Under the pieces are notes generated by a model. The model saw only the letters and a list, made by a program, of their open reading frames with translations. It ran no database searches and had not been told where the DNA came from. Both the position numbers and the translations under genes were made by a program. Shown here one piece after another: positions 15,291 to 24,282 of a stretch of DNA of 45,668 nucleotides. The DNA lies in contig JAEZCS010000160.1 in assembly GCA_023433445.1 (NCBI GenBank), positions 1-45,668 of the forward strand. The letters run 5' to 3'. Positions within the stretch are counted from its first letter, which is position 1. Each line of letters opens with the position of its first letter. Origin of the DNA: Pseudomonadota bacterium. GTDB taxonomy: Bacteria > Pseudomonadota > Alphaproteobacteria > Sphingomonadales > Sphingomonadaceae.

Positions 15291-16421
15291 GTGACCTCCC
15301 TTCTCTTGGGTTTCCCTCCCTCTCAAATACGGCGGCTGGTCATCAAGATCGGCTCAGCCTTGCTTGTCGATAGTGATGGGCAGGTTCGTGAAGCATGGCT
15401 CCGCACGCTAGTGGACGACGTTGCCGCTCGCAAAAGCGCAGGGCAGCAGATCATCATCGTATCATCGGGCGCCATCGCGCTGGGCGCTCGGCGGCTAAAG
15501 CTGCCCAAGGGCGGCCGAGGCAGCCTTGAGGATGCTCAGGCAGCGGCTGCTACAGGCCAAATTGCGCTATCCCAGTGCTGGGCAAGCCTGTTACAGGAAA
15601 AGGGGATCACTGCTGCTCAGATGCTGGTGACTCTGGACGATCTTGAACATCGACGACGCTATCTCAATGCGTCGGCAACCCTGGAAAGATTGATTACGCT
15701 GGGTGTCGTGCCCGTCGTCAATGAAAATGACAGCGTGGCGACCGCCGAGATCCGTTTCGGCGACAATGACCGTCTGGCGGCGCGCATCGGACAGGCAGCA
15801 CGGGCCGACGCAGTCGTGCTGCTTTCTGACGTCGACGGGCTTTACACCGCCAACCCGCATGTCGATGCGAGCGCCATGTTGATAGATACAATTGAGCGCA
15901 TCGATGCGCGGATCGCAGGGATGGCGGACGGGGGATCGGCCTCAGGGATGGGGTCTGGGGGTATGACCTCCAAGATTGAAGCCGCGCGGATTGCAACCGG
16001 GGCCGGAGCCCATCTGGCGATCATTTCCGGGAAGGTCGAGGCGCCGCTGTCTCATTGGGCAAATGGCGGCAAGGGGTCGATCTTCATTGCCGCTCCGGCA
16101 AAGCGGGCGCGGAAAGGCTGGCTGGCTGGCCGACTGACTGTTCGCGGTCGCATCGTCGTTGACGCGGGCGCGGAGAAGGCGTTGGATCGCGGCAACAGCT
16201 TGCTGCCCGCAGGCGTAGCCCAGGTAGAGGGCGCCTTTGTTCGGGGAGACGTCGTCGACATCGTTGCGCCGGATGGACGAGTGATCGCGCGCGGGCTGAG
16301 CGAATATGATAGCGAGGAAGCGGCGCGGATCGCGGGCAAGCGCAGTGAGGATATCGCAGCGCTACTCGGCCATCTTCCGCGATCCGTGCTTGTTCATCGC
16401 GATCAGATGGCAATGGTCTGA
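15291..16421 (+). CDS. proB: Glutamate 5-kinase
   Basis: 376 residues if started at GTG 15291; an alternative GTG at 15261 would give 386. ProB phosphorylates glutamate in the first step of proline synthesis and is feedback-inhibited by proline. The amino acid kinase domain begins RLVIKIGSALLVDSDG and contains PVVNENDSVATAEIRFGDND and GTGGM-like SGMGSGGMTSKIEAA. A C-terminal PUA domain (about 280-355, GRIVVDAGAEKALDRGNSLL) is present, the full-length form. The gene follows obgE by 54 bases and precedes the SDR by 6, so the three likely form one operon. Confidence 0.94.
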   Translation: MTSLLLGFPPSQIRRLVIKIGSALLVDSDGQVREAWLRTLVDDVAARKSAGQQIIIVSSGAIALGARRLKLPKGGRGSLEDAQAAAATGQIALSQCWASLLQEKGITAAQMLVTLDDLEHRRRYLNASATLERLITLGVVPVVNENDSVATAEIRFGDNDRLAARIGQAARADAVVLLSDVDGLYTANPHVDASAMLIDTIERIDARIAGMADGGSASGMGSGGMTSKIEAARIATGAGAHLAIISGKVEAPLSHWANGGKGSIFIAAPAKRARKGWLAGRLTVRGRIVVDAGAEKALDRGNSLLPAGVAQVEGAFVRGDVVDIVAPDGRVIARGLSEYDSEEAARIAGKRSEDIAALLGHLPRSVLVHRDQMAMV

Positions 16422-16427
16422 CATTCC

Positions 16428-17342
16428 ATGAAATTGCGCATTGCCATGACGGGCGCGACAGGTTTTGTCGGCGCCGAAACGCTGAATCAGGCGCTTGACG
16501 CTGGTCATCATGTGACAGCCATCACCCGGAAAGCGCAGCCACCGCGCGCCCGGTTGAAGTGGGTGCCTGGATCGCTTGAAGATCGTGCAGCGCTCAACAC
16601 GGTGGTGCGTGACGCGGATGTGGTAATTCATATTGCAGGTGTCGTGAACGCCCGGGATCGCGATGGCTTTGAGGCTGGCAACGCTCGTGGCACTATGGCC
16701 GTGGTCGATGCCATGCGGCAGCGTGGCGTGCGGCGGCTGGTGCATGTCTCATCGCTGGCCGCGCGCGAGCCGAAACTGTCTGACTATGGATGGTCGAAGG
16801 CTCTCGCCGAACGTCATGTCAAGGCAAGCGGACTTGACTGGACGATCGTGCGACCGCCCGCAATCTACGGTCCGGGTGATCGGGAAATGCTCGAGCTGTT
16901 TCGCATGGCCAGGCGGGGCATCATGTTGCTGCCTCCCGGTGGACGGCTATCGTTGATTGAGGTCAGCGATCTTGGTCGACTGCTGCTGCAGCTTGCTGGC
17001 GAGACGGAGATCAGCCTTGCTCACTGTTACGAAGCTGATGACGGGACCCCTGGGGGGTGGGACCACCTGGACTTTGGGCAGGCCATTGGCCGGGCAGTCG
17101 GCAAGGATGTGCGAACCTTTGCCACCCCTAACTGGGCACTGAGCTTGGGTGCCCGGCTGGACCGCCTGTTACGAGGCAAAAGCGCAAAGCTGACGCAGGA
17201 TCGTGTCAGCTATTTCTGTCATCCCGACTGGGTAGTGACCAAGCGCAAGCAGCCTCCCAAAAAGCTGTGGGTGCCTCAGGTTTCCACTGAAGATGGGCTC
17301 AAGGCAACTGCCGAAGCCTATCGTATCAAAGGCTGGCTATAA
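16428..17342 (+). CDS. NAD(P)-dependent epimerase/dehydratase family protein (extended SDR)
   Basis: 304 residues. The N-terminal Rossmann motif is TGATGFVGAE (8-17). The active-site pair is Y-x-x-x-K in YGWSKALAE (Tyr near 121), preceded by the Ser-rich LVHVSSLAA. The motif PPAIYGPGDREMLELF follows, as in nucleotide-sugar epimerases and complex I assembly factors of the NDUFA9 type. Substrate is unknown. It starts 6 bases after proB, probably in the same transcript, and is convergent with cvpA with only 4 bases between stops. Confidence 0.88.
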   Translation: MKLRIAMTGATGFVGAETLNQALDAGHHVTAITRKAQPPRARLKWVPGSLEDRAALNTVVRDADVVIHIAGVVNARDRDGFEAGNARGTMAVVDAMRQRGVRRLVHVSSLAAREPKLSDYGWSKALAERHVKASGLDWTIVRPPAIYGPGDREMLELFRMARRGIMLLPPGGRLSLIEVSDLGRLLLQLAGETEISLAHCYEADDGTPGGWDHLDFGQAIGRAVGKDVRTFATPNWALSLGARLDRLLRGKSAKLTQDRVSYFCHPDWVVTKRKQPPKKLWVPQVSTEDGLKATAEAYRIKGWL

Positions 17343-17346
17343 ACGA

Positions 17347-17868
17347 TCACTGATTGCTTTCGACTGACGGTTTTCTGGAGCGGCGTTCGGCTACGAATTC
17401 GCTGATCGCTTGCCCGCTGGCGTTTAGCAGTGGATAAGTGCGCGCGTCGGACAGCCAATCCGGACGGCGCTCGCCGCTGCCGTAGAATGTGTCGTAGACG
17501 AGGCTGAAGGCCAGGAAAACGAGAGTTGCGCCGATCAATCCCTTGATTGCGCCAAAGCCGCCGCCGAGAACGCGATCGACCGGACCCAGGATAGATTGGC
17601 GCGTGCGGCGGCCGATGGCGTGGGCGAGGAGTTTTCCTGCGCCGAAGGTGACGCCGAAAACCAGAATGAATGCAAGAATTGCCGCGCCTCCAGTCGTGCC
17701 GACGAAGGGGGTGAGGAGTTCGGTGGCGGACGCGTGGAAGAGGCGGATGGCGAAGATGCCAAGGACCCAGGCGATCAGCGACAGGGTTTCAAGAACAAAA
17801 CCACGAAGCAAGCCCAAGACTGTGCAACCGCCGATGGCGAGGAGGACGAGGATATCGACGGCGTTCAT
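17347..17868 (-). CDS. cvpA: CvpA family membrane protein
   Basis: 173 residues from the ATG at 17868 (MNAVDILVLLAIGGCTVLG); longer starts would overlap radA. Four hydrophobic helices are visible, with the family motif GLLRGFVLETLSLIAWVLG near residues 20-38 and LGPVDRVLGGGFGAIKGLI near 95-113. CvpA is linked to colicin V production and envelope stress, mechanism unknown. It follows radA by 10 bases on the minus strand; purF, its usual neighbour, is not seen here because the next gene is convergent. Confidence 0.9.
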   Translation of the reverse strand: MNAVDILVLLAIGGCTVLGLLRGFVLETLSLIAWVLGIFAIRLFHASATELLTPFVGTTGGAAILAFILVFGVTFGAGKLLAHAIGRRTRQSILGPVDRVLGGGFGAIKGLIGATLVFLAFSLVYDTFYGSGERRPDWLSDARTYPLLNASGQAISEFVAERRSRKPSVESNQ

Positions 17869-17878
17869 GAGCGTCGGG

Positions 17879-19246
17879 CTATCCGCGGCCGAGCATCTGG
17901 TCAACCAGTTGGCTTAACGCGCGATAGCCGCTGACGGCGATCCCCTTCACCCCGTCGGCGACGGCAGACGGGACATAGGCGCGTTCGAAGCCGAGCTTTG
18001 CCGATTCGCGCAAACGCAGCGGCGCATGGGAAACCGGGCGGATTTCCCCCGAGAGCGCAATCTCGCCGAACAGCACCAGATCAGCGGGCACCGGCCGTTC
18101 CGCGAGCGCCGATATGAGCGCGGCGGCAACGGCGAGGTCAGCGGCGGGGTCGGACAGACGATAGCCGCCCGCGACATTCAAATAGACTTCGCATGTCGAG
18201 AAGCTGAGGCCGCAGCGTGCCTCCAGCACGGCAAGGACCATGGCGAGACGGCCGCTATCCCAGCCCACCACCGCGCGGCGTGGCGTGGCACCGCTGGACA
18301 GACGAACGACGAGGGCCTGGATCTCGACCAGAACTGGCCTTGTGCCCTCCAGCGCGGGAAAGACCGTCGCTCCGGTCACGGTTTCGTCGCGATGGGTAAG
18401 AAACAAAGCCGACGGGTTTGCGACTTCTTCCAACCCCTCCGCCACCATCGCGAAAACGCCGATCTCATCCGTCCCGCCGAAGCGATTCTTGATCGCACGC
18501 AGGATGCGATATTGATGGCTGCGTTCGCCTTCGAAGCTCAGCACCGTGTCGACCATATGCTCAAGCACACGCGGCCCGGCGATGCTGCCATCCTTGGTCA
18601 CATGACCCACAAGAATGACGGCGGTGCCGCGCTGCTTGGCGAAGCGGATCAGTTCCTGGCTGGAGGCCCGCACCTGGCTGACAGTGCCAGGCGCACCTTC
18701 GATCAGGTCGCTGTGCATCGTCTGGATCGAATCGATGACGAGCAACGCAGGCGGCTCCCCCTCCCCCAAGGTGGTCAATATGTCGCGGACGGAGGTCGCA
18801 CTGGCAAGCTGCACTGGCGCGCTGCCAAGGCCGAGGCGCTGCGCTCTGAGGCGGACCTGATCCGCCGCTTCCTCCCCGCTGATATAGGCAACAGCCAGAC
18901 CGCGCGCGGCAATGCGGGCAGCTGCCTGAAGCAACAGGGTGGACTTGCCGATGCCAGGATCACCGCCAATCAGCGTGGCTGATCCGGGAACGATGCCGCC
19001 GCCCAGCGCGCGGTCGAACTCGGCAATCCCGGTGCTTGTCCGCTGGGGCAGCTCAACCTGGCTGTTCAGCCCGACAAGCGTCAGCGCGCGTCCGCCGCTT
19101 TGCAGATCATGACGCGCGGAAAAGATGGTCTCGGCCACTTCCTCGACAATGCTGTTCCATTCGCCGCAGTCGTCGCATTGCCCCTGCCATCGGGACGACA
19201 GGGTGCCGCATTGCTGGCAGACGAATTTGCGCTTTGCCTTGGCCAT
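17879..19246 (-). CDS. radA: DNA repair protein RadA (Sms)
   Basis: 455 residues from the ATG at 19246 (MAKAKRKFVCQQCG); upstream in-frame starts add sequence absent from the family. The order is an N-terminal zinc finger with Cys10, Cys13, Cys24 and Cys27, a RecA-like ATPase with Walker A GGDPGIGKST near residue 90, the RadA-specific KNRFGGTDEIGVF motif near 245, and a C-terminal Lon-protease-like domain. RadA drives branch migration of recombination intermediates. It heads a minus-strand pair with cvpA. Confidence 0.95.
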   Translation of the reverse strand: MAKAKRKFVCQQCGTLSSRWQGQCDDCGEWNSIVEEVAETIFSARHDLQSGGRALTLVGLNSQVELPQRTSTGIAEFDRALGGGIVPGSATLIGGDPGIGKSTLLLQAAARIAARGLAVAYISGEEAADQVRLRAQRLGLGSAPVQLASATSVRDILTTLGEGEPPALLVIDSIQTMHSDLIEGAPGTVSQVRASSQELIRFAKQRGTAVILVGHVTKDGSIAGPRVLEHMVDTVLSFEGERSHQYRILRAIKNRFGGTDEIGVFAMVAEGLEEVANPSALFLTHRDETVTGATVFPALEGTRPVLVEIQALVVRLSSGATPRRAVVGWDSGRLAMVLAVLEARCGLSFSTCEVYLNVAGGYRLSDPAADLAVAAALISALAERPVPADLVLFGEIALSGEIRPVSHAPLRLRESAKLGFERAYVPSAVADGVKGIAVSGYRALSQLVDQMLGRG

Positions 19247-19392
19247 GAGGGTGCTATGGCTCGCGAGAGCGAACGTTTCAAGAACAAATAAGCGCCCTGA
19301 GCGGCCCTCTCTTCCAGGATCGCGTGGCATGAATATGAGAACGCTGCCCGAGCGCGCTGGAAACTCACGCTGATGTGGCGCATTGTTTCGCC

Positions 19393-20088
19393 ATGAAGTC
19401 CTTACGCGTCGCCAGCTACAACATCCGCAAAGCCATTGGCACCGACCGCCGCCGCAATCCCGAGCGAGTGCTGGAGGTGCTGGGCGAACTGGACGCCGAC
19501 ATCATCGCACTTCAGGAAGCAGACCGCCGCTTTGGCGTGCGCACGGCGGCCATTCCGCCCTGGCTGCTGGAATCGTTAAGCCCTTACAAGCCGGTGCCGC
19601 TGAATGTGCAGGTCGATTCTATGGGGTGGCACGGCAACGCGATCCTGGTGCGGAAGGAAGCCGAAATCCGCACCTACGACGTGCTGCACCTGCCCTGCCT
19701 GGAACCACGCGGCGCGACCATGGCGGAGGTGGAATTGGGCAAGGCGAAGCTGCGCGTCTTTGGCATGCATCTCGACCTGTCGGGGTTGTGGCGGCGCAAG
19801 CAGGCGGCGGCGGTCATTCACGCAGCGGCCCAGCGGGAAGCAATGCCGACGATATTGATGGGCGACCTGAATGAATGGAGCGCCAACCGCGGATGTCTGG
19901 CGGACTTTGCCCGGCATTATGATTTTGCCCCGTGCGGGCGGAGTTTTCACGCACGCCGGCCCGTGGCGCAGCTCGACCGGATCATGCATTGCGGTCAATT
20001 GAAGCTGATGGACAGCGGCGTGCATGACAGCGCGGCAGCCCGCAAGGCTTCTGATCATCTGCCGATCTGGGCGGAGTTCCGGCTATGA
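19393..20088 (+). CDS. Endonuclease/exonuclease/phosphatase (EEP) family protein
   Basis: 231 residues from ATG 19393 (MKSLRVASYNIRKAIG). EEP catalytic landmarks are all present: SYNIRKA at 8-14, LQEAD with the metal-binding Glu42, GMHLDLSG, MGDLNEW near 156-162, and KASDHLPIW with the terminal Asp-His near 220. There is no signal peptide. The superfamily includes nucleases, inositol phosphatases and phospholipases, so the substrate is open. It ends 13 bases before the patatin gene, suggesting a shared mRNA and perhaps a lipid-related role, which is inference. Confidence 0.88.
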   Translation: MKSLRVASYNIRKAIGTDRRRNPERVLEVLGELDADIIALQEADRRFGVRTAAIPPWLLESLSPYKPVPLNVQVDSMGWHGNAILVRKEAEIRTYDVLHLPCLEPRGATMAEVELGKAKLRVFGMHLDLSGLWRRKQAAAVIHAAAQREAMPTILMGDLNEWSANRGCLADFARHYDFAPCGRSFHARRPVAQLDRIMHCGQLKLMDSGVHDSAAARKASDHLPIWAEFRL

Positions 20089-20101
20089 GGTGGCGCGACG
20101 C

Positions 20102-22495
20102 ATGAAGGAACGCGAACTTCGACTGGCGCTGGTCTGCTATGGGGGGATCAGCCTTGCCGTCTACATGCACGGCATCACCAAGGAAATCTGGCGGCTGGCG
20201 CGGGCGAGCCGGGGGTTTCATGACGGCACTCCGAGCAGCGAGGGCAGCGAGGCGGTCTACAGGAAGCTGCTGGAGGACCTGGAGGCGGAAAGCGGCGTCC
20301 GGTTGCGTGTGATGCCGGACATCATCGCGGGGGCTAGCGCTGGCGGGATCAACGGCATATTTCTGGCGCAGGCGATCGAGACGGGTCAATCGCTGGAACC
20401 GCTTACCGACTTGTGGCTGGAAAACGCCGATGTAGAGCGGCTGTTGGATCCCGACGCTCGTCCAGCAAGGCGCATCAGCAAATTCTGGGCCACCCCGCTG
20501 GTATGGATGGCAGCGCGGCGGCCTGGCGACACGGTCGAGCGCACAGTGGCGCCGGACACGCGCGAAGAGGTGCGGCAGAAGCTGTCCCATTTCATTCGGT
20601 CCAGATGGTTCGAGCCGCCCTTTGGCGGCGAGATCTTCACGGCGATGCTGCTGGACGCCTTCGATGCGATGGAGGCGGCCGAGCGAGGGCCGCCGTTGCT
20701 GCCGGATGGACATCCCCTCGACCTGTTCGTCACGGTCACCGATTTTGAGGGTCACCCCCAGAGCCTGACCCTCAACAGCCCGCCTCAGGTGGTGGAAACC
20801 GAGCATCGTCTGTCCGTCGGCTTCCGCGCGCGCGGGCGTGGCGACCGCCTGTTCGCTGATCCAGCGGAGTTGGTATTCGCCGCACGCGCCACAGCGAGTT
20901 TCCCGGGCGCCTTCCCGCCATTCACCGTGCGGGAACTGGATCATGTGCTGAGGCAGCGCCACCGCGCCTGGCCGACCCGCGATACTTTTCTAGCCCATGC
21001 GCTGCCCCGCCATTGGGCGCGGGGCAATGCAGAAGACGCGATACTGATCGATGGGTCGGTGCTGGCCAACGCACCCTTCGCACAGGCGATCGGCGCCCTG
21101 CATAATCGCCCGTCGCGTCGCGAGGTCGACCGGCGTTTCGTCTATATCGATCCCAAGCCGGGTCAACGATCGATCCGGTTCAATCGGGAGGGCGAGCAGG
21201 AAGACGCAACGCCAGAGGACAAGTCTCAATTGCCTGGTTTCTTCCGCACCATATTCGGTGCGTTAAGCGACATTCCACGCGAGCAGCCGATCCGCGACAA
21301 TCTGGAAGCGATCGACCGGCATTCTTCGCGCATCCGGCGAATGGTCCGCATTTTGAACGCGCTGAGGCCCGGGATCGAAGCGGAGGTGGAAAACACGATC
21401 GGCGGCATGCTGTTCCTGGATCGCCCGACGCCCGCGCGCTTGTCCGCGTGGCGCGCCAAGGCACAACTACGCGCAGCAAGTTCGGCAGGTTTCGCTTTTC
21501 CGGCCTATGGCCATTTGAAACTGTCAGGCATCGTCGAGGAACTTGCCGCCCTGCTGTTCCGCCTCAGCGACGAAGATAGTCCGATGATGCGGGAGAATTT
21601 CCGTCAGGCATTGTGGTCGCATGCCCGCAAGATCGGGGCGGACAAGCTGACCGAGAATGTCGGGGCGGCTTCTCCCCCGGTGGCCTTTTTTCGCACCCAT
21701 GACCTCAGTTTTCGTATCCGGCGCATGCGGTTTCTGGCTCGGCGACTGGCGGAAACATTGGAGATCGACTCGCAGGCTGACGCGGCCGCGATCCAGAAGA
21801 TGCATGATGCCATTTATCAATCGATCGCGCATTACACGGAATGCGAGGGCACAGATTTCTACAATGGCGCGATCCGGGCCGCAGCCAGAGACGTGCCGTC
21901 CGATCCCGCCGCCGCGCTGGATGCTATTGCGCAGGCCCGCGATCTGAAGGCACGGGATGATGTGGCCGACATGATGCTGGCCGAAGCGCTCGCCGGGCTT
22001 CCCAAGGCAGAGCGGCGGATCATGCTGCTCTCCTATCTCGGCTTTCCCTTTTACGACATCGCCACCCTACCGTTGCTCCAAGGCCACGCCATGGAAGAAT
22101 ATGATCCGGTGAAGGTGGACCGTATTTCCCCGGAGGATTGCAGCGCCATACGATCCGGCGGCGCTGACGCCACGTTAAAAGGCATTGAATTCAACAACTT
22201 TGGCGCATTTTTCAGCCGGGCCTACCGTGAAAATGACTATTTGTGGGGACGCCTTCATGGTGTCGAACGGCTGCTGGATATCGTAATTTCCACATTACCC
22301 GCAGCAAGCCGCCTATCGGAAGAACGCGTCCGCGATTATAGGCAAACCGCATTCATGGCGATTCTCGATGAGGAGGAACAGCGGCTGCCGCATGTCGCTG
22401 ATCTCATTGCCATTTTGCGGGAGGAAATTGGTGGGCGCACGAGTGGGACTGCTTCCATTGGTGATGATGCTGGCGCTGATCGCCAGTTGTCGTGA
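20102..22495 (+). CDS. Patatin-like phospholipase (TIGR03607-type, DUF3376)
   Basis: 797 residues, much longer than plain patatins. The N-terminal lipid acyl hydrolase domain has the Gly-rich oxyanion region VCYGGISLAVYMHG (11-24), the nucleophile motif GASAGG with Ser79, and the dyad Asp in DGSVLANAPF (Asp317). The 450-residue remainder matches the pattern of the DUF3376-containing, patatin-related family TIGR03607, including LLSYLGFPFYDIATLP near 645. There is no signal peptide, so it is probably cytosolic or peripheral. GTG 20090 is an alternative start. It follows the EEP gene by 13 bases and overlaps the next gene by 65. Confidence 0.9.
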   Translation: MKERELRLALVCYGGISLAVYMHGITKEIWRLARASRGFHDGTPSSEGSEAVYRKLLEDLEAESGVRLRVMPDIIAGASAGGINGIFLAQAIETGQSLEPLTDLWLENADVERLLDPDARPARRISKFWATPLVWMAARRPGDTVERTVAPDTREEVRQKLSHFIRSRWFEPPFGGEIFTAMLLDAFDAMEAAERGPPLLPDGHPLDLFVTVTDFEGHPQSLTLNSPPQVVETEHRLSVGFRARGRGDRLFADPAELVFAARATASFPGAFPPFTVRELDHVLRQRHRAWPTRDTFLAHALPRHWARGNAEDAILIDGSVLANAPFAQAIGALHNRPSRREVDRRFVYIDPKPGQRSIRFNREGEQEDATPEDKSQLPGFFRTIFGALSDIPREQPIRDNLEAIDRHSSRIRRMVRILNALRPGIEAEVENTIGGMLFLDRPTPARLSAWRAKAQLRAASSAGFAFPAYGHLKLSGIVEELAALLFRLSDEDSPMMRENFRQALWSHARKIGADKLTENVGAASPPVAFFRTHDLSFRIRRMRFLARRLAETLEIDSQADAAAIQKMHDAIYQSIAHYTECEGTDFYNGAIRAAARDVPSDPAAALDAIAQARDLKARDDVADMMLAEALAGLPKAERRIMLLSYLGFPFYDIATLPLLQGHAMEEYDPVKVDRISPEDCSAIRSGGADATLKGIEFNNFGAFFSRAYRENDYLWGRLHGVERLLDIVISTLPAASRLSEERVRDYRQTAFMAILDEEEQRLPHVADLIAILREEIGGRTSGTASIGDDAGADRQLS

Positions 22496-22922
22496 CGCGT
22501 CTGGCGATGCGGCGCTCGCGGACAATGCTTCCATCCCGGAACCCGTGCTTTCCGTTAATGCGATCGAAGGCGAGCCGATCGAAGTCGTAGCGGCGCCTCA
22601 GCGCCCCTCCGCCGAAGTAACCGTGCAGGCGCAGCCCGCGCCGCGCAGATCGCTCGACCTGCCCCCTTCTCCCGATGCTGCGCTGGCGATGCCCTTCCCG
22701 CAGGAAGTCACCAGCTTCATGGTCGATCGCGACAGTTGCGACCATTTCCGGGAAGAGGAACCCTATGATCGGGAGAGGCGCGTGTTCCTGACGGAAAGCA
22801 TCGCGGAGCTATGCACCGGTACCGACGCGAAGCTCGCCATGCTGCGCCGCCGCTATGCCGGTGATCGGGCAGTGATCGCGGCGCTGCATGGCTATGAGGA
22901 TCGCATCGAAGGCGAACCCTGA
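22431..22922 (+). CDS. Putative lipoprotein
   Basis: 163 residues from GTG 22431, which has GGGAGG eight to nine bases upstream inside the patatin gene. A signal peptide leads to the lipobox IASC with Cys20, the expected acylation site. A disordered Pro/Ala-rich stretch follows (to about 90), then a compact domain from SFMVDRDSCDHFREE to GYEDRIEGEP with two cysteines that could form a disulfide. No family recognised. Overlap with the patatin gene suggests coupled expression. Confidence 0.7.
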   Translation: MGARVGLLPLVMMLALIASCRDASGDAALADNASIPEPVLSVNAIEGEPIEVVAAPQRPSAEVTVQAQPAPRRSLDLPPSPDAALAMPFPQEVTSFMVDRDSCDHFREEEPYDRERRVFLTESIAELCTGTDAKLAMLRRRYAGDRAVIAALHGYEDRIEGEP

Positions 22923-22941
22923 CCTGCGTTTGCGTCGCCGC

Positions 22942-23235
22942 TCAGACGGAGAGCAGCGCGTCTATCGCCTTTGCAAGGCTGATATCACGACTTGAAAGGC
23001 CGCCGGCGTCATGCGTCGTGAGGGTGATGTCGACGCGATTATAGACATTGAACCATTCGGGATGGTGGTCCGCCTGTTCGGCCAGCAGCGCCACTCTGGT
23101 CATGAAACCGAACGCTTCGTTGAAATCAACGAAGGTGAAGCGCCGTTTGATACCCTCCGGATCAGCCACAAATGTCCATTCCGGGAGAGAAGCGAGCGCC
23201 TGCGCCCGTTCATCGCCGGACAGTTTACCAATCAT
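22942..23235 (-). CDS. phhB: Pterin-4a-carbinolamine dehydratase
   Basis: 97 residues, the typical length. The enzyme dehydrates 4a-hydroxytetrahydrobiopterin, recycling the cofactor of aromatic amino acid hydroxylases. The family signature is complete: EQADHHPEWFNVYNRVDIT (catalytic His-His-Pro), then THDAGGLSSRD with the distal His and Asp. It is a lone minus-strand gene between plus-strand genes. No phenylalanine hydroxylase is adjacent. The gene symbol follows family usage. Confidence 0.92.
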   Translation of the reverse strand: MIGKLSGDERAQALASLPEWTFVADPEGIKRRFTFVDFNEAFGFMTRVALLAEQADHHPEWFNVYNRVDITLTTHDAGGLSSRDISLAKAIDALLSV

Positions 23236-23275
23236 GGCTCTATCCTCATAATATTGTTTCGCCTATGTCGCAGCC

Positions 23276-23683
23276 ATGTCAGACGCCGGTCAACCCCCTC
23301 TTTTCGCGCCAACCGTGGGGCAGATCGAACGACTGGCGCTTGAGGCGTTGGGGCGATTGCCCGACCCTTTCCGATCGCATCTGTCCAATGTCCTTTTGTT
23401 CGTAGAGGAATTCGCCGACGAACGGATCTTGAAGGAGATGGAGATCGATGACCCGTTCGGGCTGACCGGGCTTTACAGCGGGCGGCCCGTGGGGGAGCCC
23501 GAACAGACGGGGGACAGCCCGCCCACGGTGCATCTTTTTCGGCGGCCATTGCTGGATGAGTGGGTGGAAACAGGCGTGCCTCTCGACGCGTTGATCACCC
23601 ATGTGGTGGTGCATGAGATCGGCCATCATTTCGGGCTTACCGACGTGGACATGCAGGTATTGGAGGACATGGTCGCGCCATGA
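23276..23683 (+). CDS. Metallopeptidase family protein (zincin-like, PF06262)
   Basis: 135 residues with the zinc-binding motif HVVVHEIGHHFGL near residues 107-119 (HExxH). The preceding GLYSGRPVGEPEQ and VHLFRRPLLDEW stretches belong to the PF06262 (former DUF1025) family of small cytosolic zincins of unknown substrate. It overlaps ccmA by ATGA, so it heads the cytochrome c maturation pair. Confidence 0.88.
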   Translation: MSDAGQPPLFAPTVGQIERLALEALGRLPDPFRSHLSNVLLFVEEFADERILKEMEIDDPFGLTGLYSGRPVGEPEQTGDSPPTVHLFRRPLLDEWVETGVPLDALITHVVVHEIGHHFGLTDVDMQVLEDMVAP

Positions 23684-24282
23684 GCGACGTGGCGCTGCGG
23701 CTGTCGGGGATCGCCTGCGCGCGTGGCGGGCGGCTGCTGTTCCGTGGCGTGGACCTGGCGCTTGAGCCGGGCGGCAGCGCATTGCTGCGCGGGCCAAACG
23801 GGATCGGCAAGTCCAGCCTGATGCGCATTTGTGCGGGGCTGTTGCGGCCGATGGCGGGAACGATCGAGCGGCGCGGCAGGATCGCACTGGCGGACGAGCG
23901 ACTGGCGCTGGATCTGGAAGAGCCTTTAGCGCACGCGCTGCGATTTTGGGCGCGGATCGACGGGGCAGATGGACGCGCGCTAGACGAGGCGCTGGAAGCA
24001 ATGGCGCTGGGGCCGCTTGGCGGGATTCCGGTTCGGATGCTCTCTACCGGGCAGCGCAAGCGGGCGGCGCTGGCGCGGGTGATTGCAAGCGGCGCTGAGC
24101 TGTGGCTGCTCGATGAACCGGGCAACGGGTTGGATGATGCGTCGCTCGATCTGCTCGGAGCGGCGGTGGCCGCACATCTTGCCCGAGGCGGGATCGTAGT
24201 GGCGGCATCGCATCAGCCGCTGCCGATGGCGTCGCCCGTAGTGATCGACCTGGCCGCCTATGTCGCGGAGGAGGCGGCGTGA
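23680..24282 (+). CDS. ccmA: Heme exporter ATP-binding subunit CcmA
   Basis: 200 residues, the short ABC ATPase of the CcmABCD complex that releases heme-loaded CcmE for cytochrome c maturation. Walker A GPNGIGKSS is near residues 38-46, the signature LSTGQRKRAALAR near 121-133, Walker B LWLLDEPGNGLDD near 142-154, and the switch His in ASHQPLP near 173. Both ends overlap neighbours (ATGA upstream, GTGA downstream), so translation is coupled. Confidence 0.94.
   Translation: MSDVALRLSGIACARGGRLLFRGVDLALEPGGSALLRGPNGIGKSSLMRICAGLLRPMAGTIERRGRIALADERLALDLEEPLAHALRFWARIDGADGRALDEALEAMALGPLGGIPVRMLSTGQRKRAALARVIASGAELWLLDEPGNGLDDASLDLLGAAVAAHLARGGIVVAASHQPLPMASPVVIDLAAYVAEEAA

Noticed and set aside
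18026..18982. 318-codon open frame antisense to radA
   Set aside because: Composition is unlike a protein family and radA on the opposite strand has all expected motifs.
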